From Lateolabrax maculatus (taxonomy: Eukaryota > Chordata > Actinopteri > Acropomatiformes > Lateolabracidae): a stretch of 64,000 nt of DNA. The first letter of the stretch is position 1. Each line of letters opens with the position of its first letter. The DNA is taken from contig CM062213.1 of NCBI GenBank assembly GCA_031216445.1, forward strand, positions 13,207,501 to 13,271,500. Direction: 5' to 3'. The position numbers were made by a program, and so were the translations under genes. Below the pieces are notes generated by a model. The model ran no database searches and was not told where the DNA came from. It saw only the letters and a program-made list of their open reading frames with translations. Below are positions 1 through 12,632 of the stretch, piece by piece.

Positions 1-459
1 AAGTTGTCGCCTAGGGCTCTGGGAATTTTTTTTATTTTTCCTGGCATTTAATAGACCAAACAATGAACTGATTAAAAGATCTGCAGGTTAACTGCTAATC
101 AAATAATCAGTCCGTCGCAACTCAAACGTTTCTCTTCTCTACCTTCATTGGGTCGCATAGCCCTAATTTCAAATGAATGACGTGATGAAGAAATGAAAAC
201 AGAGACCCCATCGAAGTGACCCCCTGGGTGCCAGCCTGAGACCCGCTGCTCTCGGTGTCTGAAACACAGCCTGTTCAGCACTGAGCAGCACTGACAGCAG
301 CAGCACTGACAGCAGCAGCAGAAGCACTGCACGCCTCTGGCTTGTGCGGTTGCAAATTTGCGTGCAAACAGCGCAGTCCGCAGAGTACAGTTAAGATGTA
401 AATGACTGACTGTCCAGCAGGTGCCTGCCGGTTCAGACAGTCAGCTCTGAATGACTCAC
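1..459. other. edem1 intron 1 (partial)
   Basis: No coding potential seen. It holds a short imperfect CAG/CTG-like run at 281-330 (repeats of 'cagcagcactga'), which gives a meaningless Cys-rich open frame on the - strand. A T-run lies at 27-39. Confidence 0.7.
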
Positions 460-929
460 GGGTTTAGCACGTCTGGTCCCCTCCCTTCACAGTCAATGGG
501 ATTCAGCTCGTCCTCGGGAAAGGCATACTTCATGTAATTGTCATATCCGAAGTAAAACATATCTTTGGCCATGTCTTTCATTTTCGCTTTCAGCGTGTCG
601 GGGAAGGAGCTGTATCTCCGGACGTACTCGTCCTTGTTGCCATCGAAGAAGCTCAGGTAGGAACTCTTGGCTGACTCCTCGTCAGCCTTTGCACAGGAGC
701 TCGCCGACTCTTCATATCTCTGGCCCTGTATCCGCTGGGACCACGACGTGCCGCTCGTTTCGGTCCCTTTCTCCTCCCTGAACAGCAGGTCTAATTTGTG
801 CAAACTGAAGCTGAGGTGGAAGTCGAACCCCCAGCTTACGTTGTGTCCCAGTCCGAAGGCTAGCCACAGCACACAGCTGAGGGAGAGTCTCAATACGACC
901 AGACCAACTACTATTGACCTCCATTGCAT
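460..929 (-). CDS. edem1: EDEM1 exon 1 (partial gene)
   Basis: First coding exon of ER degradation-enhancing alpha-mannosidase-like protein 1, a GH47-family ER protein that takes misfolded glycoproteins into ER-associated degradation. The start codon is at 927-929. The product opens MQWRSIVVGL followed by a hydrophobic stretch to about residue 28, fitting the uncleaved signal/anchor of EDEM1. A variable linker follows, then the start of the GH47 domain with FYFGYDNYMKYAFPEDELNP and CEGRGPD. The exon ends at 460 before a GTGAGT donor (454-459) after 156 codons plus two bases. The next exon should resume the 'PSNININDVLGNYSL'-type region, but it lies beyond the left edge, so positions 1-459 are intron 1. 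EDEM1 is adjacent to ARL8B in human too, which supports the call. Family and exon are clear. Confidence 0.93.
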
Positions 930-1019
930 CTTTGATCCGGGTCGGTCTTAAAACGCATAATTTAAGTCCACACACTTCCGACGCGTGAACGAATGTGAAA
1001 TCCTGTTAGTCAGGTCGTA

Positions 1020-1245
1020 CTACCGAGCGCAGGGAGGCTGTAGTGATTCTGCCTTCACACGCTTCCTGTCAACAGACCCAGCCCATCTCGGACGCCGAGG
1101 TGTGATTGGGTGTTCCCTCGTGTCGTCATCGAAGAGAACGCCGCGGGCTCGTCCTGTGATTGGCCGCGGCGCTGTCAATCTCCTGGCTGCGTTTCGTGGC
1201 ACTCCTGACGTGTCTTAATGGAACTTCTGCTCCAATGGGAAACAG
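1020..1245 (-). promoter_or_regulatory. edem1 promoter region with CCAAT boxes and a UPRE-like site
   Basis: GC-rich DNA just upstream of the edem1 start. On the - strand there are CCAAT boxes at 1105-1109 and 1159-1163 (ATTGG on +). TGACGTGT at 1206-1213 differs by one base from the XBP1/ATF6 element TGACGTG(G/A). Around 1159 the + strand reads ATTGGCCGCG, an imperfect resemblance to ERSE-II (ATTGG-N-CCACG). Human EDEM1 is a known XBP1 target, so UPR elements are expected. The match is by eye and the start site is not mapped. Confidence 0.45.
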
Positions 1246-3571
1246 CCACAAGAGAGAAACGTGCAGGGGCACAGAGGTTCAAAACTGATACATCATTTGG
1301 TTAGTTTTAGGTCCCAACAGGCGGAAAGTAAAAAAAAAAAAAAATGAGAATGAAGGCAATCAGGTGGATGTTTTATTCTGCATAATTAGACATATTGGTA
1401 ACACTTTATAATAAGATCCCAATTTCTGGATTTGTTTATGGCTGATTAATGATTTACTGAAGCTGTACAGATAGACAGCTATCAACCATTAATAACAAAC
1501 AATTTAAAGGTGGTTGTAAAAAAAAAAATCCTTCAGACTGGTTTTGTCATGTCGCCTTCTTCACACCTTCTTGTGTTGGAAAATGGCTGCAGAGGATCTG
1601 GACCTGGATCCATTTGTCTCATTTATTTAACAACTTATTAAAGATCGATCCAAGTTCTCCACACCCAACCTTGAAAATTCCATGTTTCTTGTCCCAGATT
1701 GAAAAATCAAGACTTTATGAATGTGCAAATATTCACAAGTTTAATTACTTTCAAGTTCCCACATCTGTGTAAATTGCATACTGGCTTCTAAACAAGTGTG
1801 CCACCAAATCATCTCATACATACATGTCTTAAACTCTGATTTTAGGTGACCACAGAAACTACTCGCTCTGCAGCAGATGAATGTGAAAACAGCCTTCTAG
1901 CGTCAAACTCTGCACACTTATCATTCTGCATAGCAAAGGTCAAACCTCCATGAGCAGAGGGGGACATTTATAATGGATTACAAACCTTGTAACTGCAGAA
2001 ACAATGGCTTATTAGACTGTGAAAACTATTTATAAACAGATTACCAACAGAAATCAGGATTTCCCACAGAGATTTACAGCAGAGGGGTGCCACTTGGCTG
2101 AAACCACAGCACACAAAAATTATACACTTTTATATAAGAAAACATTAACTTGTAGGGTTAAGGAGAAAAGGTGCTGTTTCACACAGCAAATGCCATGTTT
2201 GTAATAAGCGTGGCTCTTACCTAGGACCCAAATCTACAGACTAAACAGATCATAAGAATATAGACCTTTTTATGGCAGATATTTTGACTTGTAATAGCAG
2301 GGAAAGCAAAGGTGAAACAAGATTCATTAAAGATGGCTCGGCTCCATGTGTCCCTGATTAGACCTCTTGTCAGGACTGTGTGGGTGTGTAAAACCCATAC
2401 AAACAGCACATGGAGTCAGGTGAGTCAGCTGAGCAGAGGTCCTTATTTTTACATTGTACTATAGCTACTAGTGTTATTCCAACACTGACCACAGGGAGAC
2501 CAGTCCAATTCAGCATTAAAATATTCTTACAATGAAAAGTCCTGCAACAAGAAAAAGAAATACCTTCTCAGTACCATAACAATCTCTTCTCCATGAACAT
2601 GTACAGAGTGATATTGTTTAAAAGTTAAAATTAAAAAAAAAAAATAAAGGGACAATTTCTAAATTAAAAAGCATGCCTTTTTATTTCTTGAATATATTGA
2701 AGTGGTGTTTTTTTTTTCCTCACTCTACCCAGGTAGGCACACCTTGCACGCTGCTTTGCTTCAGAGGTGAGAGACATTGCACAAGGCACTTTGAATTTTG
2801 CCGCTCTCCCAGCCTCGAGGCAGCACAGAGGACATCATTCCACTGAGGCTACTTACAAACAGAGGCCAATATGAACCACACAATCCCGAACAGCTTTACT
2901 TTTAGTACATTCAGACTTTAAATAGAATCATATACTCATACACGCACATCTCACATCAGTAAAAATCATACAAGCTTGATATTTGTACAGACCTGCTTCA
3001 ATTTACTTGCTTAAACGCACAATTTTCTAAAACAATAGACACATCCTTGAAAGAAGAAAACCTGATCAAGCGAAAGGTGACAGTCTTCAAAGACAATCAC
3101 AGAGTAGAGCTCAACAGAAATAGGAAAACCTGCATGTCCACATCAGCCAATGTCCTGGCATAATAACCGACTGTGTGAAGAAAATGTTTTCATTATGCGA
3201 GGCCTGTTTCTCTAAGGGTCTTGTATACCCAAGATTAGTGTTGTAAACCACTGGGTACAATCAACCGGATAATGCCTGAATGGTAAAAGGTAAATCAGAA
3301 ATTAGGTTTTTACTCCAAGGTAAATGATAGTACAGCTTTACAGGATATATAATGCCAATTACATTCCTTATATTTGGTATTACGATCACATTTTAGTAGT
3401 GAATTCTTAGGGTTTGTGAAAGGATCACAAGAAGAAAAGGGCGGAAAACAATAGTGTGACACGAGCAGAACAGTGCAGCATACGAGTTGAAGACTGTACA
3501 TCATCGCAGAGTGATGGGGTGTGGCATGACAGTAACATGGCAAATACAGCTGGAAAACAACCCCCGCATTT
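1246..3571 (-). other. arl8b 3' UTR and edem1-arl8b spacer
   Basis: No coding signal in about 2.3 kb. It is AT-rich and probably carries a long arl8b 3' UTR; candidate AATAAA signals on the - strand (TTTATT on +) occur near 2680, 1623 and 1370. Homopolymer A runs lie at 1328-1344 and 2633-2645. Short open frames here show no family resemblance. Confidence 0.5.
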
Positions 3572-6500
3572 TCAGCTCCTCCTGGATTTTGAATGCTGGA
3601 TGAGCCACTGAAGTGTGATATCTGGAATCAAAGAAACATGCTGGGTCAGTCTGAGAGTCGGTTTATGGTGCATACAATTTTGGTACACATTTGGCTACAC
3701 AGAATCCCATTAAAATACTATTATAATCATATTTAGTGCTTGCCACTACAGTGATTTAATATTGTTCTTCCATAAAGTTGGGAAACTCGCAAGAGACAAA
3801 TTTGAAAAGAATGGTCAGAATCCAAGCAGCAGATCGTCTTCATGACGAGTAAATTGAACTTCAAGTGTAACATTGGTGGAATAGCCCTTTAAGCTTATTG
3901 TAGCGAGTGCACAACAATAATTTAAGGCACTTCAGATGAACATATCAGAACTTTTATTAGCTCATCTCTTATGCGCATTTTGGGGGCTGGACAGTAAAAG
4001 GACACTAATTAGAGAGATTTTGGTCAATAAAACTTGAAATTCAACCCTTGAGTAAAAAGCAAAATTACAGCAGTTATTAACAGCAACTCACCAATGTTGT
4101 CTTTCTCTTTGCAAGAAATTGAGTAGCAGCAAATCTCTCTGTCCTGAATAGCTGCAAGATTCCTTTGAAGGGGGAAAAGGTGCATAAACAAATAAATATG
4201 AGAAGTATGCATCCAGACCGATCATCAATCTCACTCATCTGCAGTTTGTGGGACACAGTGAGCACAACGCTTGGACTTTTCTGACTTGACAGCAGAGGGA
4301 GGCAGTTCTTTACAGAAAACTACAACTACACACAGCTCCAGTTTTACCAAAAAAGAATAAGCATGAAGGTGGTTACACTGATGTGGGATTAAAAAATAAA
4401 ACCACTAATAAGTAGAACCTTTTAATATGTACAGACATATTTAAAAAAAATAATCTTACTTATATTAAATACCAAATTATTCTTCCAGTAAAACTCTAAA
4501 CTAAAAGAAAAAGAGCCATTTTCATTACAGAAAGTCGTGTGTTGTGACTGAAATGAACTGAACTGGGCATTCAGCTGTAATCAAATTAAATCCATGTAGT
4601 ATTTGCCCCATTTTTTATACTTACATTTTCTCAATGAGCTGCTTTTCATCTAGAGCACTGGGGAGATCCCTTTTGTTACCCAGAACCAAAACCTAAAAAC
4701 ACATTACAGTTGAAATCTGCAACTGTGGCAAGTCATCGGTGACAGAACCCACACCTAGTTTTGCATGACTGGTGCAGGAATCACACATGTCTGGTTTCAG
4801 GAGAACACTTACAGGAATTCCTTGCAACTGAGGTTTGTCTAATAAATTATGAAGTTCATTTCTAGATGCCTCCACCTTTTCTCGATCTGCTGCATCAACC
4901 ATGTACCTAAAAATGAGCATCACCAAAAAAATTAGTAATATGTGCTTTACATACATTTACAGTGCATCCAGGACAACAACAAGTGCTTGTTGAATTTCCG
5001 CTCACTTGTTTTTTAGACAAACTGATTGAAATTGAAACTTAGATACTCACACAATTGCATTAACTCCCCGACAGTAGCGCTCCCACATGCTCCTGAACCT
5101 TGGCTGCCCTCCTATATCCCAGATCTACAGAATTAAGGGAACATCATCACATGATATTCCTTTTTCAAATGTCATTAACAATCAACTGTTGCCTCCTTGT
5201 ACAACTAGTGTGCTGGTTTCATTTCATTAATTACAGTTAGACTGTGATAACAGCAGAAAGATTCAAATACCTTGATGGTGACGTTTCCTTTGGTGACCTT
5301 CCTCATATTGAACCCGACTGTGGGGATCATGTCTTCACTGAAATGCCCTGACTAAAAGAAAAGACATAAGTAAAAGTCATTTCTTGTAAAACTGTGCAAC
5401 TTTTGATTGATTAATATAATGTATAAAGTAAAATGATAATAACTTATTTATAATAATTAACTAGGTCCACAGTATAATGAAGTAGCATATAGCCACTTCA
5501 CACACACATTTTAAAACATCCATACTACATAATCAGGTATGTTCCAGCCCAGTAAGAGAACAGAGAACGAAGGGTATCATACATCCATTTTAAGGATATA
5601 AAGGAAGTTTCCAATACGGAAAGAGTATGAGTCATGTGTACAGCTTTGTGTAATTACTTGGAAAAATGTAACATAACTATGACATGCTGCTTTTGATCTC
5701 TTGTACGTTAACAGTTTTACATACTTTTATTACCAAATGAAGTGGCTGTGCAGTAGGTTGGAATGAAATCTAATGCTGCTCATTGTACAGTATCTAAGAT
5801 TTCAATGGTCTCCAGAAATTAGTTAATAAAAAAATCAGTTGATGATAGTTAAATGGAAAGTGTTGTAGACAACATTTTGCAATATATGATTGTAAAACTC
5901 TAGTTTATGTGTAATTATGCCCAAACCTGTGAAAAGACAGGGACGGGTATTTGTGAAAAGCAAAAATACACACAGAAGAAATTATTTTACACCAAAATGA
6001 CAAACAAGCTAAATACTTCATCTCCACATGTTCTGGCTTTTGAGAATGCTTGTTACTGCAAACTGAAGTGAAAAGAAAAATCCACGTCAGCATGCAGAAT
6101 CAGTGGCATTCCCCTTTAACATCAAAACTCACAAGCTGTTTATATTCAATTCATTATTCATTTTCCCTGCCCTCCTTTGTAAACCAGAGAGCACATGTGT
6201 GTGTCTGTACACACATTTCAAACCACATGACTTGCCGGAGTCACCTGATGAAGCCAAGTGGAAATGAGTGCAGCAGTCTTATGACTGAAGCAGGAGGAAC
6301 CAGCCCCACTATAACCATTCAACCACTTTTTTTTTTTTCCATGTCTTCAGCGTGAAGGAACAATCAGGGTTAGGTTATGTTCCAACCCCAAACCAACTTC
6401 CTCCTCAGACACCAGACCCGTTATCTGATGCCAAGAGCACACTGATCAGTGTTTTCAGAGTTTGAAGTAAAGACGTTATCTTCTTTTAGACCTAAATGCA

Positions 6501-7985
6501 TAAAAAAAAAAATGCACCGGTGGTTCGCTTTCTCCTGAACAACATCACCACTGGTAGTAATAGTTGCGGTCTGGTAAAAGTTACACTAGTTTCTTAGTAG
6601 ACTGTGTTGTTGATATTTTCACTCGAATTCTGTGTTCCTTTAACAATTATTTTGGCAATCTACCAATTATCTTATTGATTGATAGGCTAGTTGTTTGCTC
6701 TATTAAAGGTTTAAGAATTGTGAAAAATACCCAGTTCCCTAAAGCCTGAGGTGACATCTGCAAATGGCTTGTTTTGTCCGACGAACAATCCAAAAACATA
6801 AAGATTATTTTTAAAGTTCACATCACAGCTGACAACAGAGGACCTTAAAAGGAACAAACAAAAAAAACCATGGAACTTTTCACAATATGCTGCAAAGAGC
6901 TCAGTTGCTGTCGAGCAATTAGCCAATGACAATTGCTCCATCAGAAACACCAGTTTTGAGAAATCCGTGCAGAGTTACACCACAAGAGAAACAGCTTGTG
7001 AAGAAAAAGCAGCCTCAGTCACAGCCACAAATACTTTCTGTCTGTGCACCTTTATCACAGGCAGCATCTAAAGCGGCTGCAGCAGCAGTCATGTCAGACA
7101 TATTAAATAACAACACATCTCATGCTTATAAACTGTAGATCTAGTCACTTTTGTTGGCGTGCTGAAGGAATCTGTCACTTTTTTTTTTATATGCCACCTG
7201 CCACCTGCATTCAAGGCGTCGACACCACCAACAACCACTTTGTTAAATATGTCAAACACGTCTACATGTGTCTCTATCCTTTTGTCAGTGAGCTAGATCC
7301 AGCTTCACCTCTCTGACACACAGAGCCCTGCAAAAAACAAACAAACAAACAAACAAACAAAAAACAAACACGCTGTTGTTTTGTAACGTGAGCGTCTGGC
7401 CACAGCTCAGCGCAGTCGTCGCAGTGGTCAACACGTCTCGAAGTGACCCGCCGACGGCTCTGAGGCGTGTGAAGTGACCCCACGGCTCGTGGGTGAGACG
7501 TCGTCCGGGTCGAAACACGGCAAACACAGGGGCGCTGCGTGGAGGGTGGGGGGGGGGGGGGGGGAAGAGAGAGACTCAGCCTGCCATGACGGCCACAACA
7601 CGGCGGCCACCTCGTTAGCTCAGCTGACTTGTTGACACGAGTCCAGAGCACCTGACTCACTTTCAGGTGTGTGTTTTTTTTTTTTTTAGGGATGCTGCGG
7701 TCCCGACGAGGCGACATTATATCGTTTCTGGACCGTGACAGTGAAGCACAACCCCCCCCCCTCCCCCCCTCCGTCCCTCACTGCTCCCCCATTATATTAT
7801 CAGCGCCAGCGGTATTAGCAGTGCCCCTAGCACGGTGGCTAGCGGCGGAAGATGTAACTTACGGCGATCACGTTTACAAATGTTGTTTTCCCCGAGTACT
7901 GGAGGCCGACCAGCGTCAGCTCCATCTCCTCCTTCCAGAACAGGGACCGGAACCAGTCCAGCAGCCGGTTTATCAGCGCCAGCAT
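3572..7985 (-). CDS. arl8b: ARL8B, lysosomal Arf-like GTPase (complete, 7 exons)
   Basis: Small GTPase that sits on lysosomes and recruits SKIP/kinesin-1 and HOPS to drive lysosome movement and fusion. Coding exons: 7863-7985, 5271-5351, 5051-5124, 4813-4906, 4625-4692, 4092-4162, 3572-3621. They total 561 bases, or 186 residues, exactly the human ARL8B length. The N-terminus MLALINRLLDWF is the amphipathic helix that replaces myristoylation in ARL8. Visible motifs are the P-loop GLQYSGKTT, the switch region around TVGFNMRKV, WDIGGQPRFRSMWERYCRG, NKRDLPSALDEKQL and SCKEKDN, ending IQHSKSRRS. All introns are GT-AG with matching phases. ARL8A is very similar, but the edem1 neighbour points to ARL8B. 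The 2.5-kb first intron (5352-7862) has no other gene; it holds a (CAAA)n run at 7331-7363 and a G tract at 7551-7564. Confidence 0.96.
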
Positions 7986-8049
7986 CTCGAAGCTCGGTGT
8001 TTCTAAAGTGTGTGTGTCGGTGTTTTTTCTTTTTTGTTTTTTTTTTTTT

Positions 8050-8165
8050 TTCGTTCTGCCTCCCTGTCAGATGTGGCGTTTCTCCAGCGGGGAAGGGAAG
8101 CGGGACGCGGCCCGGCCGTCATGTGATCGCTCCGTGGGGACGCGCGCCACAGCGCCCCCACTGGC
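8050..8165 (-). promoter_or_regulatory. arl8b promoter with M-box/CLEAR-like site at 8118-8127
   Basis: GC-rich block 65-180 bases upstream of the arl8b ATG. It contains GTCATGTGAT (8118-8127), which includes TCATGTGA, the M-box bound by MITF/TFE factors, and is two bases from the palindromic CLEAR element GTCACGTGAC bound by TFEB. Lysosomal genes are commonly under CLEAR control, which fits ARL8B. The start site is not mapped. Confidence 0.5.
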
Positions 8166-9175
8166 AGGCGAGGGAAGTACAGCCAGTCTGGATTTGGGTT
8201 TTTTTTTTTAATTTTTATTTTTTTAAACTTTAAATACAGAAAAATAACACGTTTTTACTCAAAAAGAAATGTTCTGCTCAGTTTTCACACAAAATATAAC
8301 AAGTCACTGTAACTGTAACACTTTTTTACAAAGGATATTGATTACAGTTCTCACTGTTCTTTATATACTTTTTCTTTAAATACTATTTCCTTTATGTATA
8401 ATTATATCTGTACACTACATAGAAGTTAAATGTTTAAGTTTACTTTTGTTCAGCTTGGTTGTCCTTGAGCGTAATGCCAAAGTCAAATTTCTTGCATGTT
8501 TACACATAAAGCTAAACTTTTCTCATTTTACCTTCATGTGTTGGTTTTCCATCACACTGCGCAATATTCACATGCTGCTATAAGGAAAAGATATCCTATC
8601 AGAGTTGACGAGAAAACAATATAACAAGCTGTTGTGATGTCATGACTTGTTTCGTAGAAATCGATATAAAGATAAAATGAGTGGATTCTTTATCATGGTT
8701 GTGGCAGGATAGCTTGATGGTTTGGTTTTTAGTTACAGTCAGGAAGTGCGGGAGAAGGGGAGGGAGACACATTTTAAATAGTAACCACAAATAAAAAACA
8801 TACATAAAATATTTGTATACATTTCAAGGTATAATATTCGCTCATGTACAGAAATATTTAAATGGATACACAAAGAATGTTTTTAGAGCAATACAACTAA
8901 CTTACTAAATAATGCAAAAACTTAAAACATCTGTGAATGTGTAGAGAGGGTCACGTGCCTTGCTCGAGGGCACCTTAACAGTGCTAATAAGGACAGGACA
9001 ACTGCCTGAATCTATCCTGCTGGAGATCTAACCAGGGACCTTTCATTCACAAGCCTCCACCTCTAACCTTCACAGCTTTCTCTATATTTAAATGTGTGCT
9101 GATACTGAGCAAGAGGTTTTTTTGCATTACATCAGTATTATTATACTGCTGACTAATCGTATCATCTTAGGCTCG
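8166..9175 (-). other. 3' UTR of the first TNFR gene and spacer
   Basis: AT-rich, with no coding signal. It probably contains the 3' UTR of the receptor gene ending at 9176, with a candidate - strand AATAAA near 8215 just short of the arl8b promoter. Bases 8941-9063 resemble a dispersed fish repeat, listed separately. Confidence 0.45.
8941..9063. repeat. probable dispersed repeat fragment
   Basis: The stretch reading 'tgccttgctcgagggcacc', then 'taaccagggacctttcattc', resembles a short motif found in many copies in fish genomes. Recognised from memory of the motif only; family and boundaries are uncertain. Confidence 0.35.
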
Positions 9176-12124
9176 TTAACCGAAAGCAGAGACTTGTTCT
9201 AGAAGCAGGTGGCCAAAACTGTCGCTGTTCTTGAATTCATCCTGGATGACAAGCTGGACCCCACTCTCCTCCTTGGACAGGTGAAAGTCATTGGTGTTGG
9301 TGGAGACTGCTACGACAGGATTATTAGCTGAAGCAGAGAGAATACAAACAAAATTGTTTTGGCATCATCAAATATACACAGCAATCATATCATGTTCTAA
9401 TAACTACGCACTAGCTACACTCAAATTCTCACTCTCCACGCTCAGTTTTGTTCTCTGAATGTCCAATTTCATCTTGACTGTGTAGTTATTGTGTCCTCTC
9501 AATTGCTGATGCTGCTTTTTAAAAAATGTGTAAACGTATACATAATGTGTTCATTTTTACTGTAGGCATTTGATATTTGATGCTACTTTATTTGATCTAC
9601 TGTAAAACCAATTTAAAAAAAAATTTTTGTTTTAAAAAGCTGGTAAATATTCGATTAAGAACACAATAATGCAAATATCATTGTTGCAATTCTTAGTGCA
9701 TAACACTTAATTTAGTTTATTTTACTGTATTTTTCCAAGACTCAGGGCCATAGTGAACATCTTGTTTTGCCCCATGTTTCTCTTCACTTTATCTTAGCAG
9801 GAAGCATATACATCTAATCTGACCAAAGGATCTCATTTAATGGCACTATGCAGAACTGCATCTGCTTGCATCAGAAAGTGCATACATTTTCAGCTGTGCA
9901 TGGGAACATTCTGTACCATACAGGGCCTATAGAAAGTGTTTATCTCCCCTCAGATGCCTTCGTTTTATTGTCTCATAATACTGAATCAAAGCAGAGTTAA
10001 TGTGGCTATTTTTTTACACTTATCAACAGAAAAAGAACCCTTAATGTCAAATAGAAAGCAGCAGCCTGTGGCTGAGTCAGTCCAGATCTCAACCCAATTT
10101 AGAATTGGCTGGATATGAAAAATGCTTTTCACTCACAACTTTCATGACACACTAAATCTACTTTGATTTTCAATGTTGTAAAACAATAGTATATCGAAAC
10201 TTCCAAGGGGAATACTTTTGCTTTGTACAAGAGAAAAACCTTTTTTGTGAAACTGAGTAAACAATGGGTAATTGATCATTATGAGTAGTATCCTTAGTAT
10301 TCAGTCTCAACTACATTGCTCAGTTGCTGTAATTGATTACTGACTAACTGATTTCTTGAAATCATGACTGTGTTTTAATAAATTAAATCAACATGTGCTG
10401 ATATGTTGTATTTCCATCAAGGCACACTTACGTTCTCTGGGCTTCCTTAGGTTCTTTATACAGACATAAGTTAAGATCACAAGGAGGGTTAGAGCAAGCA
10501 AAATAAAGCCGATGCCAAGGATCACATGAAGGAAGTCTACACCATGTCTGTGCGTCTCTGGTGGAACATCAAACCAAAGTCAAGTTAGTTCCATTCAACT
10601 ATATTGTCAATCATGTACTGGTGTACAGCATAGCAGAAACCTTTATTTTTCATCCACGTACTGGAAAGAACAGACTATAGTTTCTGTCAATAAGATATAT
10701 GTTTACATACCATGTCCAGGCTCACACTGGTATGAATACTCTATCAACTCTGCACCCAAGGGAGTGGCTGCAAAGATAGACGGACAGACAGACAGATATA
10801 TAGAAAGCAAATGTTAGCATACTAACACGCTAAACTAAGATGGTGAACATTAAACCATTTTATCATCAGCATGCTGACACTGACATTTAACTCAAAGCAC
10901 TGCTGTGCTTATGTATAACCTCACAGAGCTTCTAGTGTGGCTGTAGTCTTGTTCAAGCCACATCTTGTTCTCTGTATGGCAGGACTCTAGTGCAACAGTC
11001 TTGTGATATTAAGTATGTTTTGTCTTTGCCTCATCAAATGCCTTTCGAACATCATCATTGAGATTAATGTCTGTTTGCAGATCAGAAACACATTCCGGTC
11101 AGCATTCGGCAAACACTTGAGAAAACGTCTTGACACTAAGCTTTTCTGGACATTGTTATGAACAGCTCTGCTTTTACCCACTTAAATTAGGATACTAGCT
11201 GTCATAGAGGACTAGTTGAACACATGTTAATATCTGAATGACAGGCTATGTAACAATTTGCAAAAACCTCACCAATTGTGTGTATTTGAATTAGGACATT
11301 TCAAATTCAAAAACATGCGTTTTTTTTTCAAATATAAATAATGTGCTCTTGAATCACTGCTACCATAACTTATTTCTTTCACCTAAAAAAAAAAAATGTC
11401 CACTCTCACCTGTCCTCTTCGGTTTCTCCCCCATGACGCATTTGTTTTCCTCACAGTTTGAACAGACATTGTTGGAACACAGGAAACCCAAACGGCACGA
11501 ACAGTTTGCATTTGTGGTTGGCGTACATTTCTCAGCATATTCTGTAGAGAGACATTCATTTAAACCACAGGACTTCCAGGTAATAACAGGCGTTTGTCTT
11601 TTAGCCACTGTGTTAAATGCATTGATAATATCGCAGGCAGGTTTTTCATTAGAAATCCTTAGAGAGCATGGGAACCATTTCTTCTAATTCAAACTTCTCA
11701 ACCATCATTATTTTATCTTACCTTGTTGGCATGACTGGCATTCCTCACATCTGTCAAAGATGTTATAATGGTCCGAGTAGTGACCCGCCTCACAGGGACT
11801 ACAGAGAGTTTGATTATGCTCTGAGCAGAAATCCTTTGCATATTCACCTTCATAATAAAAACAAATAATATCAGTCACTCTTAAGAATACAGATGACATC
11901 TAATCTTATATTATAGATAAGACAATGTAATGATTACATTAAACAATTTAACAGATCTATATAAAACACATTTGATCTTATTATTTTAAAGATGAATTAT
12001 GTGTATTACCTGGGGGACACAGGTCACAGCATCGCCCATTTACCTCAGCCTGTCGAACACCACAACCCACCGTGTATTCTATAGTCCAAGCACTCAATCC
12101 ACATATTACTGCCAGGGCAATCAT
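9176..12124 (-). CDS. TNF receptor superfamily member, TNFRSF9/CD27-like (6 exons)
   Basis: Type I membrane receptor of 235 residues. Exons: 12010-12124, 11722-11847, 11410-11541, 10711-10767, 10432-10557, 9176-9327; all phases agree (708 bases). The start is the ATG at 12122-12124, as an in-frame stop lies upstream with no other Met between. A short signal peptide (MIALAVICGLSAW) is followed by cysteine-rich repeats: CCDLCPPG, CSPCEAGHYSDH, CEECQSCQQ, NANCSCRLGFLC and CSNCEENKC. One membrane span lies at about residues 152-177. The cytoplasmic tail of about 58 residues has no death domain and ends LLLEQVSAFG; VIQDE is a possible weak TRAF contact. The cysteine pattern resembles 4-1BB (TNFRSF9) and CD27, but the fourth repeat of 4-1BB is missing and the stalk is short, so I give no symbol. 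Likely a co-stimulatory receptor on lymphocytes. Confidence 0.8.
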
Positions 12125-12569
12125 TATGACCAGTGCTCTGCTCCTACCTCCAGGGTTTTATTTAGTGTGTTCACTGACGTCAGTGTCAGACGTGAGTGTG
12201 GTTAGCTTGCGAAGACACATTGTGTGAGATATACCTCAGTCAGGAAGTGACAGACCACTTGCAACTCCAGCATAAACTGTAACAATAGCTACTATTTTTA
12301 GTTTGTTTCCTTTTTAACCAATGATTTTACTAGTGCCTTTACTAGACCCTTGGGTTGTATTTTATAGTTGCATTTTATTTTATATATCTAAAGCAGGGCT
12401 TTTTAACTTAAGGGGGGGGGGGGGGGGGGGGGGCTGGTGTTTTTTCATCAAAATTATGCAGCATAGGTGATGTTTATACACAGCACACATTTATAAAGAT
12501 GACAGGGACATCAGCATGAGTATTATCGATCTGGTCTTCTAGAGGCTTTCCTATAAAGCGTGCGTCTGT

Positions 12570-12632
12570 ACCTTAACCCTGAAGTCGAGGAACAGAATGC
12601 GGGCGTAGCTGCTGGGGGACTGGTGGAGTCCC
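12570..12632 (-). mobile_element. LINE reverse-transcriptase remnant
   Basis: The - strand reads SSYARILFLDF, the conserved block preceding the catalytic region in fish L2/Rex-type LINE reverse transcriptases (usually YARILFLDFSSAFN). The frame loses similarity directly after LDF and no other domains are seen, so this is a small dead fragment. Confidence 0.55.

Noticed and set aside
4693..4956. Continuous frame through arl8b exon 4 and its intron
   Set aside because: The frame runs past the GTAAGT donor at 4812; only 4813-4906 is coding.
7274..7717. 147-codon - strand frame with Pro runs and FLFVCLFVCF
   Set aside because: Produced by a G tract and a (CAAA)n repeat in arl8b intron 1; no conserved domain.
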